This document shows, piece after piece, positions 1 through 8,127 of a stretch of 64,000 nucleotides of DNA. Under the pieces are notes generated by a model. It was not told the DNA's origin and ran no database searches. It saw only the letters and a program-made list of their open reading frames with translations. Every line of letters starts with the position of its first letter. Position 1 is the first letter of the stretch. Both the position numbers and the translations under genes were made by a program. The DNA is taken from NCBI RefSeq assembly GCF_014884385.1, contig NZ_WKFH01000002.1, positions 1-64,000 on the forward strand, read 5' to 3'. Source of the DNA: Phycobacter azelaicus. Its GTDB lineage: Bacteria > Pseudomonadota > Alphaproteobacteria > Rhodobacterales > Rhodobacteraceae.

Positions 1-982
1 CGATAGCCGGTCAGGGCGTTCAAGAGATCCGCATTGGCCCAGGTGGCGGGCACATCGCCCTTCTGCATCTCCATGTAATTGCGGATGGCCTTTTGCCCCA
101 GCGCCTCTTCGATGGCCTCGATGAAATCCAGGAGGCGCACCTTGTCGAATTGCCGATATTGACGACCGGTAGGGGGCCACCGGCGACAGGCTGTCCCCGG
201 CGGGAATGTCCTCGGGGGTTTCGGGGGCGGCGCGGCACCGCATCGATCAGCAGGCGGATGGCGCGCACAGATCGTCGATATAGGTAAAGTCGCGGTACAT
301 GTCGCCGTGATTGTAAATGTCGATGGGCCGCCCATCGAGGATCGCATCGGTGAATTTGAACAGCGCCAGATCCGGCGCCCCCAGGGGCCGTAGACGGTGA
401 AGAAGCGGAACATGGTGGTGGGCAGGTTCCACAGGTGCGCATAGGAGTGCCCCATGCTTTCGCCGGCCTTCTTGGTGGCGGCATAGATGGTCAGCGGGGT
501 GTCGGCCTTGTCGGTCTCGGCAAAGGGCATCTGCGTATTGGCGCCATAGACCGATGAGGTCGAGGCCATCAGCAGGTGATCCACCGCATGCTGGCGGGCG
601 ATCTCCATCACGTTGAAGGTGCCCACGATATTGCTGTCCACATAGGCGCGCGGGTTTTCCAGGCTGTAGCGCACCCGGCCTGGGCCGCGAGATGCACGAT
701 CACGTCGGGGCGAAAATCGCCTGCGACCTCGGCCAGCAGCTCGGCGTCTTCGACCATGCCTTCGGTGCAGGCAAAGCGGGGCTTTGCGCCAGCATCTGGT
801 GACGGCGCTGTTTGAGGGTGACATCGTAATAGTCGGTCATGCCGTCATAGCCATGCACCGGAAGCCTTCGGCCAGAAGCAGCCGGGCCAGGTGAAAGCCG
901 ATAAAGCCGGCGGTGCCGGTGATCAGCACCGGCGGCCCGTTGCCGGGGCGGCGGAAGAGGAAGACGAAAGCGGATCGATCAT
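1..982 (-). pseudogene. Error-broken copy of the UDP-glucuronate 4-epimerase gene
   Basis: This is the same gene as the intact one at 60135-61193, cut at the window start and broken by indels. Compared with the intact copy it lacks one base near 150, 168, 268, 373, 662, 778, 866 and 932 and has one extra G near 221. Almost all changes are in short runs of C or G, which is typical of read error. I regard it as an artefact of the contig end and not as a biological pseudogene. See the entry at 60135 for function. Confidence 0.85.
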
Positions 983-1423
983 CGGCGGGCAGGTTTCCAG
1001 AAAAGGCGTAACGCTGTGAGGCCTATAGGGAAACGGGGGCAAAAACCATGCCCGATTGCAGGGGATTTTGGCATATATTTACCATAACAATGATTATGGA
1101 ATTATTCTTGTGCGCGCAAAGCTCCTGAGACCATCAGCGGTAGCCCTCCACCGTGGCCTCGATCGCGCTGGGCGGTTTGGCCAAATTATATCGCGCTCTG
1201 GTCGATTGAGCGGCTAAAGGGAAATGCGTGCTTCTTGAACCTCAAAGAGCCATCAGAGATCATCGCCAAACGTCTGATATAATAATATATTACAATTACT
1301 TGGTCGATCGATTTCGATTTCGAGGGATATGGCTCCTTCAACATTCTCACTGCACACGCAAGATGTGTTAAAAACTGTTAATGTTTTTGAAAAAATTTCT
1401 GAGGAGCACAGGACCGCGATTTG
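983..1423. other. Intergenic stretch upstream of the uronate-epimerase operon (copy 1)
   Basis: About 440 bases with no convincing gene, more AT-rich than the flanks, especially around 1060-1110 and 1270-1385. It separates the 3' end of the AGE epimerase gene from the start of the UDP-glucuronate epimerase gene, both on the minus strand, so it probably holds the promoter of the epimerase/dehydrogenase pair. I see no clear terminator hairpin. This copy differs from 61194-61633 by three lost T residues and a 4-base insertion. Confidence 0.5.
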
Positions 1424-2533
1424 TCATGGATTTGCCGACAGCCCCTGCCCGCCCGACAGGTAGAACCGGAAGGCGACCAGGATGTGATAGAAGGTCGAGG
1501 CGGGCATATTCTGCGACAGCAGATCGCTCGCGCTGCTGCGCTTGTCGTACCAGCCGCCGGGCACCGGGGTTTGCAGGTAATCCCGCCACATCAGCGCCAG
1601 CACCTCTTCGGGGCTGCAGCCCGCGGGCAGCGCATGGCCGCGGCGGCGCAGGGTAACGCTGGCCTTCAGAAATTCGGTCTGCGGCCACATGCGGCGACTG
1701 CCCGAGAGCGGATCCGCCCGGTCCGGCAAGAGACCCGCCGCATCGCGCCGATCAATCACCGCCTGGAACAGATGCGCCAGGTCCAGGCCACTGTTCTGCC
1801 CGGTCAGCACCTCGTAGCGGTCGATCAGGTAGATCCATTCCGCCATATGGCCGGGCTCAACCCTTTGCAGATCGGGTGGAAGCGGTAGCCAGTCGGGGTC
1901 GAAATACTCCAGCACCCGGCCATCCTCGGTCAGGAAGACCTCGCGGTAGAGCGTAAGACACTCTTCGGCCATGCTGCGAAAGCGCGCCTCTCCCGTGGCC
2001 GCAAAAAGCGCGGTTGCGGTCTCGAACATATGCATATGGGGGTTCTGGCGGCGGCGCGCGGGAGCCTCGGCGCTTTCGAACCAGCCCCGGGGCGCCTTGA
2101 GCCGGGCCAGTTCGGCCTCAAGCCGGGTCAGATCCGCTGCGACGTCAAAGCCCGCTTCGATCAGGGCGGCGGCGGCCAGCAGCATGAAGGCCAGATCATA
2201 AAGGTCATGGGGTGCGCTGATCAGGCTGCAATCGGGCGCAAGGCGGGCGCCGAGGTTGCCGGTGTCGGGATCAAAGCCCTGGTCCATGGCAAAGCGGAAC
2301 AGCTGCAGCGCCAGGGCCTGATGGTCCGGCTCCTGCGACTGGGCAAAGCAATAGGCCTGGCGCACCTGCACCCGAAGGCGGCGCTCCATATCCGCTAGCG
2401 GGGCGCCCGCGTGGTCCAGCGCCTCCCAGACGGTGCCGGTGGCCGCATCCACGCCAGTGCCGGTCCACAGCGGCAGGGCGTCATCAGCCAGCCAGCGGGG
2501 CAGCTCGTGGTGCCAGTTGTGGTCTTGGGTCAT
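1424..2533 (-). CDS. AGE-family N-acylglucosamine 2-epimerase / aldose-ketose isomerase
   Basis: The 369-residue product has the marks of the (alpha/alpha)6-barrel AGE family: RRQNPHMHMFE near residue 170, EPGHMAEWIYLIDRY about two thirds along, and WPQTEFLKA after it. Family members interconvert GlcNAc and ManNAc, or isomerise mannose, fructose or glucose in the cytoplasm. The start is set at the ATG that overlaps the stop of the upstream transferase gene (ATGA, 2530-2533); a longer in-frame extension upstream exists but would lie inside that gene. In an operon with a CMP-nonulosonate synthetase and a GT42 transferase, its likely job is to supply ManNAc or mannose for a sialic acid or Kdn. 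The exact substrate cannot be read from the sequence. Confidence 0.85.
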   Translation of the reverse strand: MTQDHNWHHELPRWLADDALPLWTGTGVDAATGTVWEALDHAGAPLADMERRLRVQVRQAYCFAQSQEPDHQALALQLFRFAMDQGFDPDTGNLGARLAPDCSLISAPHDLYDLAFMLLAAAALIEAGFDVAADLTRLEAELARLKAPRGWFESAEAPARRRQNPHMHMFETATALFAATGEARFRSMAEECLTLYREVFLTEDGRVLEYFDPDWLPLPPDLQRVEPGHMAEWIYLIDRYEVLTGQNSGLDLAHLFQAVIDRRDAAGLLPDRADPLSGSRRMWPQTEFLKASVTLRRRGHALPAGCSPEEVLALMWRDYLQTPVPGGWYDKRSSASDLLSQNMPASTFYHILVAFRFYLSGGQGLSANP

Positions 2534-3351
2534 TGTGAGTGTCCTTTTGTCCGTCGGATCAGGGCGCTGCTCTTGCGCAAGACCTTCAACAGGGAAATCG
2601 GATAGACCCCACTGCGCGAGACCCAATCCTGCGGGGGAGTTTTGCGTGCCAGCCGCAAGGAAGGCCCGCCCCGCAGCGGTGCCAAATCCGTCAGCGGTGC
2701 CAGTACCGGATTGTCCGCAGCGCGCAGCAGGCGGCAGTCGCCCCGGTCACGCAGGGCCCGCAGGATATCGAGATCCAGCTCCAGCGCATGGAGGTGCTGA
2801 TCAAAGCCGCGCTGGCCCAGGTCCTGCCCCATCAAGGCTCGAAAATGGGGGCCTGGCTCGAATGGGTAGCGGCGTTTGCCGGTGTAGAAATCAAGACCGG
2901 CCAGAATGATCTCTTCAGCGCCCATGGCATGGGCCATGAGCAGGGCGTAAAGGCCGGTGGTGGGGTGACGCTGATGGCGGGCGATCAGGCGCTGCACCTC
3001 GGTTTCGATATGGACATCGCGGTAGCGCATCGGCTGATAGAGCGCAGCAAAACGGCGCTGCCCGGCCCGCACCACGCGCGGGTTGTGGCTGGTCCAGCTG
3101 CCCAGGTCATAATCCTGGCGGCAGCGATAGAGGGTTTCGAACATGAAGGGGGCCACGCGGGGATCGCCTGCCATGAAGGCCAGATCCACCCGTCGACCAA
3201 GGTAGAAGTCCGGTTCAAAAAAGAAGTTGTTGGTGCGGATGATGAAATCATCTGGCAGGATGCGGCCTGGCTCCAGGTCCGCGATCGAGGCACCATTGCT
3301 GGCCACCACGACCGGGCGGTCCCGCAGCTGTCGCGTGGGGTCTTTGGTCAC
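2530..3351 (-). CDS. GT42-family sialyltransferase-like glycosyltransferase
   Basis: The 273-residue product resembles the Campylobacter Cst-I/Cst-II sialyltransferases (CAZy GT42). The N-terminus has VVVASNGASIADLEPGRI (the CMP-binding NGPSL-type loop), followed by RTNNFFFEPDFYLG, which matches the RCNQFYFEDKYYLG region of CstII. HPTTGLYALLMAHAMGAEEI and LAGLDFYTG match the TSGVYM and SGIDFY blocks. The family transfers sialic acid from CMP-sialic acid to galactose-type acceptors with inversion. It overlaps by 4 bases the CMP-sugar synthetase upstream and the AGE epimerase downstream, so donor synthesis and transfer are translationally coupled. The donor could be CMP-Neu5Ac, CMP-Kdn or a relative. 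Confidence 0.83.
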   Translation of the reverse strand: MTKDPTRQLRDRPVVVASNGASIADLEPGRILPDDFIIRTNNFFFEPDFYLGRRVDLAFMAGDPRVAPFMFETLYRCRQDYDLGSWTSHNPRVVRAGQRRFAALYQPMRYRDVHIETEVQRLIARHQRHPTTGLYALLMAHAMGAEEIILAGLDFYTGKRRYPFEPGPHFRALMGQDLGQRGFDQHLHALELDLDILRALRDRGDCRLLRAADNPVLAPLTDLAPLRGGPSLRLARKTPPQDWVSRSGVYPISLLKVLRKSSALIRRTKGHSQ

Positions 3352-4568
3352 GGAGTCGTGGCCTCGGCAGAGCGCAAGACATCGGCCATGGCGCGCAGGG
3401 CACCCTTGCCGCCGGGCAGCGGCAGGATCCAGTCGGCGATCCCCAGGATCTCGGGGTGGGCATCGCTGGGGCAGGCAGAGAGGTCGGCCCGCTCCATCGC
3501 ACCGCGGTCATTGATATCATTGCCCACGAAAAGAAGATCTGCCCAGGTCAGACCCTGTTCCTGCAGCCAGGCCTCAAGCGCGGCCACCTTGTCATCGACG
3601 CTGTGGTAGACCTCAAGTTGCAGTTTCTCGGCGCGCCGCAGCACCACCGGGTTCTTTTCCTTGGAGAGGATCATCATCCGGTAACGCCCGGACTGGCGCA
3701 AAAGAGAAATTCCCATGCCGTCCCGGCGCGAGGTGCGCACGCTTTCCACCCCGTTCTGATCTGTCAGCACCAGATCGTCCGTATGGACCCCGTCGAAATC
3801 CATCACGATGGCCTTGATCTGCTTCAGGCGCGCAGGGGCCAGCTCGCTCTGCCCGCCTGCCTGGGCGATCTGCGAGCACAGGGCGAAATCCTGCAGGGTA
3901 TCGATCTCGATCGGCGGGTGATCCACCGGGTAGAGCGCCACCGTGCCGCAGAACCGCTGGCCGGTCTTCAGGAACGGCTCCAGCGCCACGCAGTAGATGG
4001 CGCCGCTTTCGCAATACTGCGGCGGCAGATCCTGGCGGCGCTTGCGCTGCTCGCGCTCGTTGTGGTTGATCCCCACGCCCAGCCCGGCGTCATCCAGCCC
4101 CCAGAGGAAGGAGTGATCCTCGGTCACCGACAGGGCGCAATCGGCGCCGCGCGCCTCCATCTCGGCCAGGCAGCCATCGATGTCATCGCCGCGGGTAAAG
4201 GGCGAGGTGCACTGCAAGAAGACCAGCTTGTCGAGGGCGGGAAGATCGGCGCGCACCAGAGGCACCGCATGTAGCCAGCCGGCCTCGGAGGTAGCGGTGT
4301 CCCCAGAGAGATCCGCAGGGCGATCAATGATGCGGGCACCGTGCAGGCGGGCCTCGGCCGCAATGGCGGCATCATCGGTGGAGACATAGACTGCCGCCAC
4401 ACGTGTCGCCGCCCGCGCCGCCCGCACCGAACGACCGATCAGCGAGACCCCCCCGACGGGGCGCAGGTTCTTGCCCGGCACCCCCTTGGAGCCGCCCCGA
4501 GCCAGGATGATGCAGGCGGTGTCCTGACGGGACGCTGTGGGCATGTTGGAGGGGGAAGGCTGGGTCAT
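3348..4568 (-). CDS. CMP-nonulosonate cytidylyltransferase fused to HAD phosphatase (NeuA/KdsC-like)
   Basis: The 406-residue bifunctional protein has a NeuA-type cytidylyltransferase half (about 16-235; ARGGSKGVPGKNL, then VSTDD and LQCTSPF). It is joined to a KdsC-type HAD phosphatase (about 245-400; motif I VMDFDGVHTDD, GISLLRQSG, and the motif IV region FVGNDINDRGAM). Such fusions occur in animal CMAS, and in Kdn-making bacteria the C-terminal domain removes the 9-phosphate of Kdn-9-P. That makes Kdn or a related 9-phosphorylated nonulosonate the best guess. It is the first gene of a three-gene minus operon with ATGA overlaps. The matching condensing enzyme is probably the NeuB-family gene at 23825. 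Confidence 0.87.
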   Translation of the reverse strand: MTQPSPSNMPTASRQDTACIILARGGSKGVPGKNLRPVGGVSLIGRSVRAARAATRVAAVYVSTDDAAIAAEARLHGARIIDRPADLSGDTATSEAGWLHAVPLVRADLPALDKLVFLQCTSPFTRGDDIDGCLAEMEARGADCALSVTEDHSFLWGLDDAGLGVGINHNEREQRKRRQDLPPQYCESGAIYCVALEPFLKTGQRFCGTVALYPVDHPPIEIDTLQDFALCSQIAQAGGQSELAPARLKQIKAIVMDFDGVHTDDLVLTDQNGVESVRTSRRDGMGISLLRQSGRYRMMILSKEKNPVVLRRAEKLQLEVYHSVDDKVAALEAWLQEQGLTWADLLFVGNDINDRGAMERADLSACPSDAHPEILGIADWILPLPGGKGALRAMADVLRSAEATTP

Positions 4569-4753
4569 ACGGTGGTTCTATCTGCTCATTCTTAAATAGG
4601 CCTGAGGCCCCAAGAGCCCACCCGGAAACCGGATTAATGTGGACCGTTGACGGCAGCTGGCGCAATCGGCCCTTGTTTACAAAGCCCATAGCGGCGTGTA
4701 AATCCCACCACAGTTTCCCCCGACCTGACCCATGTGTTCAATATCCGGCCAAC
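4569..4753. other. Divergent intergenic region
   Basis: This 185-base gap lies between the minus-strand CMP-sugar operon and the plus-strand small ORF/DUF6716 pair, so both promoters should lie here. I could not pick a -35/-10 pair or an operator with confidence. Confidence 0.4.
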
Positions 4754-4963
4754 ATGCTGCAAAGATTAAAACAGTCTCGTCTTGGCAAGGTCCTTTACCG
4801 GCTCTCGCGCAGCTCCTTTGGCAGCCCTTTGCGTCTTTTGGCCCGCCTGGTTCAACATGAGCGCCTGAACCCCAGTCACCTTGCGTGGCGCAACCGGCGC
4901 CACAACCGGCAGCAAATGCAAATTCTGGCCCGTTTCGAGGCCAAAACCCGGCGGCCCGGATGA
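4754..4963 (+). CDS. Small basic protein, coupled to the downstream transferase
   Basis: A 69-residue ORF starting MLQRLKQSRLGKVLYRLSR, rich in Arg and Lys, with no signal peptide, cysteine pair or recognised domain. Its stop overlaps the start of the next gene as ATGA (4960-4963), the usual arrangement of coupled genes, and this is the main reason to accept it. No strong Shine-Dalgarno is visible before 4754; in-frame starts further upstream (4637) exist but add an unlikely N-terminus. Function unknown. It may be a peripheral partner of the transferase or a leader that sets its translation. Confidence 0.5.
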   Translation: MLQRLKQSRLGKVLYRLSRSSFGSPLRLLARLVQHERLNPSHLAWRNRRHNRQQMQILARFEAKTRRPG

Positions 4964-6129
4964 GTGCCCTGCCCGCGCAGCCCGCAGGCCCGGCGCAGGT
5001 GCCTTTCGAAGCGCGCCCGGTGCTCTTGCTGTTCTGCGATGATTCCACCCTGTTCTTTGCCCGGCGCATGCGCGACTGCCTGCACGCGGCGGATCCGGAC
5101 CTTCAGGTACACATGGGCTGGGTGGCAGAAGAAAACGCTCTGTCCTATCGGCAGATGGAACAGCTCCTGCCCGAGGGGCCGGATCTGGCAATCCATGGCG
5201 AGACTGCTTTTGAAGAGCTGCTTCTGGGCGGGCGCTATCGGGCCATCCTGACCAGCCGAGTCTACGGGGCGCTTGGCGCCCAGTTGCGCCGCGTCGAAGT
5301 CTCCGCTGCGGCCGGGCGTCCTTGCGTTATCGCCTTCCTTGGCGGGCTCGATTTTTTCCCCGAGAACGGCTATTTCCGCCGCCGCAACTGCGATGGGGTT
5401 TACCTGTTCCCGGCCAGCGAAATCCCGGTCTATGAACGCCGCGCGGCCACCTGGGGCGATCGCATGTGGCAGGAGGTGGGATTTGGTCATCCGACCTTCC
5501 TGGCACCCGAGGCGCTGCCGCCCGAGGATCTGGCGGCGCGGCGCGACATCTATTTCTTTACTCAGGCCCTGTCGCCGACGACCCGGCGCGGACGCATGCA
5601 CATGCTGGCGGCGATGGCGGCGATCGCCCGCGCCAACCCGGACCGCACCGTCTGGATCAAACTGCGCCATCTGCCCCATGAGAACCAAAAGCATCTGCAT
5701 CTGGAAAAATACGACTATCCGGGTCTGCTCAAAGCTCTGCCTGATGCGCCGGACAATCTAAAGCTCACCGCCTGCACCATGGATGAGGCGCTAAAGACGG
5801 CGGCCCTTGGCATCACCTGCACCTCGACCGCGGCCATCGATGTGATCCGCGCGGGCGCGCCCTGCATGGTGCATCTGGATTTTGTCGACAACTACGTTGA
5901 CCCTCTGGTCGAGCCCATGCGCAAGCTCTTTGCAAAAAGCGGCCTGATCACCCCGCTTGAGGACATGCTGAACCTGCGCGCGGCGGCCCCGAACCCCGAA
6001 TGGGTCGCCGACATGTTCTGCCCGCGCGACCTGGGCGCGCGGGTGCTGGACACCGTAACCCGCTTCAATGACCGCGCCTTTCAGGTTGAGGTTTTCGGCG
6101 GGGCGAAAAAAGCTGCATTTATCGCTTAG
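4960..6129 (+). CDS. Putative glycosyltransferase, DUF6716-like
   Basis: A 389-residue protein if started at the ATG overlapping the preceding stop; a longer start at 4885 would run through that ORF. It opens with a Rossmann-like strand (RPVLLLFCDDSTLFFARRMR). The C-terminal half has a GT-B-like nucleotide-sugar site: ITCTSTAAIDVIRAGAPCMV followed by a FAKSGLI segment. This fits the DUF6716 putative glycosyltransferase family as I remember it. It is transcribed away from the CMP-nonulosonate operon and towards the pse operon. Donor and acceptor cannot be told. Confidence 0.6.
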   Translation: MSALPAQPAGPAQVPFEARPVLLLFCDDSTLFFARRMRDCLHAADPDLQVHMGWVAEENALSYRQMEQLLPEGPDLAIHGETAFEELLLGGRYRAILTSRVYGALGAQLRRVEVSAAAGRPCVIAFLGGLDFFPENGYFRRRNCDGVYLFPASEIPVYERRAATWGDRMWQEVGFGHPTFLAPEALPPEDLAARRDIYFFTQALSPTTRRGRMHMLAAMAAIARANPDRTVWIKLRHLPHENQKHLHLEKYDYPGLLKALPDAPDNLKLTACTMDEALKTAALGITCTSTAAIDVIRAGAPCMVHLDFVDNYVDPLVEPMRKLFAKSGLITPLEDMLNLRAAAPNPEWVADMFCPRDLGARVLDTVTRFNDRAFQVEVFGGAKKAAFIA

Positions 6130-6162
6130 CGAGCCAAGTTGTCAGAGGCTGGTGCCATGGCT

Positions 6163-7227
6163 TCAATCGTCTAGCAGGTCCCAGCTCATTGGGGTGCCTT
6201 TTGCCACGTCGCGACCGACCTTTCGGCCCAAAAGCACGTCGTAATACCGGGGGGCAAGACCCGAGCCTGGGCGGATACGGCGCAGATTTCGTGAGGTCAG
6301 CTGATCTCCTGCTTTCATATCCTCGCCGATATAAAGAGAGCGACGTTTCTTGCGCCCTTTTTGCTCCGATTCCGTACCTCCAAACCAGATTTCTCCCATG
6401 GCTTGGGCCGCACGTTCAGTTTCAACCACCAATGCGGTGAATTCATCCGGTTCGAGTGAGAATGCACTGTCCACGCCCCCTTCGGAGCGGTCGAGGATAA
6501 AGTGTTTTTCAATGACAGTTGCCCCGAGCGCGGTTGCTGCGACGGAAACGCCCGTTCCCATTGTGTGATCGGACAGCCCGAAATTGCAGCCAAAAGTCTG
6601 GCCCAGAAGCGGCATGGTTACAAGGTTCGTATTCTCAGGGCTTGCAGGATAGCTCGAGGTACATTTGAGGAGCGTCAGGTTTGTGCACCCCGCGCTCAAA
6701 GCGGTTTCCACCGCTTCACCTATTTCGACGGGTGTTGCCATCCCGGTCGAGATGATCATGGGCTTGCCGGTCTCGGCCACACAGCGAATGAGTGGCAGGT
6801 CGATCGCCTCGAAGGAAGCAATTTTGTAAAGCGGTGCATCAAGGCTTTCCAAAAGCTCCACCGCGTCTTCCGAGAAAGGAGTGGAAAAAGGAATGATCCC
6901 TTTCTTGCGCGCCCGGTCGAATATGGGCTTGTGCCATTCCGCCGGGGTGTGGGCTTCCTCATAGAGTTCATAGAGCGTGCGTCCGGCCCAAAGCGACTTG
7001 GGATCGGTAATTGTGAACTCACCCTCGCTCAGGTCCAGAGTCATGCTATCTGCAGTGAATGTTTGGATTTTGATCGCATCGGCACCAGTGGCCGCTGCTG
7101 CATCTACGATGGCCAAGGCCCGTTCCAGCGACTGGTTATGGTTGCCGGACATCTCGGCAATGATGAAGGGGCCCTTGCTATCGCGGACGACTTGGGTTGC
7201 ACTCAGCGCCTGACGTAGGTCCTGCAT
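6163..7227 (-). CDS. pseI: Pseudaminic acid synthase
   Basis: The 354-residue protein belongs to the NeuB superfamily, PseI type. It condenses phosphoenolpyruvate with a 2,4-diamino-2,4,6-trideoxy hexose derivative to give a nine-carbon nonulosonic acid. The N-terminal TIM barrel starts FIIAEMSGNHNQSL, the PseI version of the motif; KIQTFTADSMTL, ISTGMAT, CTSSYPAS and GLSDHTMG follow. The last ~60 residues form the SAF/antifreeze domain (RSLYIGEDMKAGDQLT...RRIRPG). It is the last gene of the minus operon, 21 bases after the SDR gene. Length and both domains are normal. Confidence 0.93.
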   Translation of the reverse strand: MQDLRQALSATQVVRDSKGPFIIAEMSGNHNQSLERALAIVDAAAATGADAIKIQTFTADSMTLDLSEGEFTITDPKSLWAGRTLYELYEEAHTPAEWHKPIFDRARKKGIIPFSTPFSEDAVELLESLDAPLYKIASFEAIDLPLIRCVAETGKPMIISTGMATPVEIGEAVETALSAGCTNLTLLKCTSSYPASPENTNLVTMPLLGQTFGCNFGLSDHTMGTGVSVAATALGATVIEKHFILDRSEGGVDSAFSLEPDEFTALVVETERAAQAMGEIWFGGTESEQKGRKKRRSLYIGEDMKAGDQLTSRNLRRIRPGSGLAPRYYDVLLGRKVGRDVAKGTPMSWDLLDD

Positions 7228-7248
7228 GAAACTTGCTCCTGCCTGTAG

Positions 7249-8127
7249 TTACGCGCCCAGCTCCGAGCTCGTAGTATTTAATGTAGTTTTGAAATCGGTG
7301 ATGCCGGTTTCAAGGGAATAGCGTGGCTGCCAGCCCAGAACGGCCTTTGCCCGATCCAGCGCCATGACGGTTTGCGGCATGGGCGCGTCGCTGTCGGTTT
7401 TCAGGGCGACGGGCTGCGGATTACCAAAGATACGGTTGGCCGTTTCAGCGATTTCCGCCACCCGCCATGGCTGTCCGCCGCCGATATTAATCGTGCCCTG
7501 CGCATGCGAGGCAAGCGCGGCCTCAATGGCCTCAACCACATCTCGTACATAAATCTGGTCGATCACGTAGTTGGGATTGCCCGTCAGGGTGATCTGCTGT
7601 CCGTTTTGGGCGAGGTTGACGAACTTCATCAGCGCTGGCGTGCCTTTTTCTCCCGCCCCGTAGACGGCAGCAATTCGCAAGGCGATGGCGGACACGTCTG
7701 TGCCGCGTGTCAGCATTTCGAGATATTGTTCTGCCATCAATTTGGAGAGCGCATAGGCGTTGATAGGAGCAGTATCCGCAGTCTCACGGTAAGGCAGACC
7801 GCTGGCCGAAGAGTAAATCGCGATGGTGGAAGCAAGAACGATACGGTTTACTCCGACCGCTTGGGCCGCTTGCACCAGATCACCAATCACGCCCACGTTG
7901 GGTCCGTAGAAAGGACCCAAATCCATGGGAGCATCCTCGCGCGTCATACGCCGACCCGCCAGGTGGACTACTGCATCGACCCCCTCGAGTACCCGGGCAA
8001 GACTGTCCGCTGTATAATCCGTCTCTTGGCGGCTCAAGGGGCGCACCGAGTGCCCGGCCGTTTCCAGAGACGGACAGAGATAGCGTCCAATGAAACCCGA
8101 TGCGCCGGTGACGGCAACGACACTCAT
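7249..8127 (-). CDS. NAD-dependent extended SDR epimerase/reductase
   Basis: A 292-residue extended short-chain dehydrogenase with the cofactor loop GASGFIGRYL at the N-terminus, HLAGR, ASTIAIYSS and the active-site pair NAYALSKLMAEQ (YxxxK). Such enzymes act on nucleotide sugars as epimerases, reductases or dehydratases. It sits between the ATP-grasp gene (4-base overlap) and pseI inside the pse operon. It is not one of the six canonical pse functions, so it probably modifies the nonulosonate or a precursor. A specific reaction cannot be assigned. Confidence 0.75.
   Translation of the reverse strand: MSVVAVTGASGFIGRYLCPSLETAGHSVRPLSRQETDYTADSLARVLEGVDAVVHLAGRRMTREDAPMDLGPFYGPNVGVIGDLVQAAQAVGVNRIVLASTIAIYSSASGLPYRETADTAPINAYALSKLMAEQYLEMLTRGTDVSAIALRIAAVYGAGEKGTPALMKFVNLAQNGQQITLTGNPNYVIDQIYVRDVVEAIEAALASHAQGTINIGGGQPWRVAEIAETANRIFGNPQPVALKTDSDAPMPQTVMALDRAKAVLGWQPRYSLETGITDFKTTLNTTSSELGA

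Larger units (their letters stand above)
1..3790. repeat. Terminal direct repeat, copy 1 (overlap of a circular replicon)
   Basis: Bases 1-3790 match 60205-64000. The offset is 60204 at the start, drifts through single-base indels, and is constant at 60210 from about base 1320. All differences lie in the first ~1.3 kb: eleven one-base losses (mostly in C, G or T runs), one extra G near 221 and a 4-base insertion near 1305, giving a net difference of 6. This pattern is expected from the unpolished end of a contig of a circular molecule that was read past its start. It implies a unit of about 60,210 bp. A true terminal redundancy is possible but less likely, because the errors are confined to one end. 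Confidence 0.93.

Noticed and set aside
1..982. Frameshifted epimerase as a real pseudogene
   Set aside because: The same gene is intact at 60135-61193, and every difference is an indel at the contig end, mostly in homopolymers, which indicates read error.
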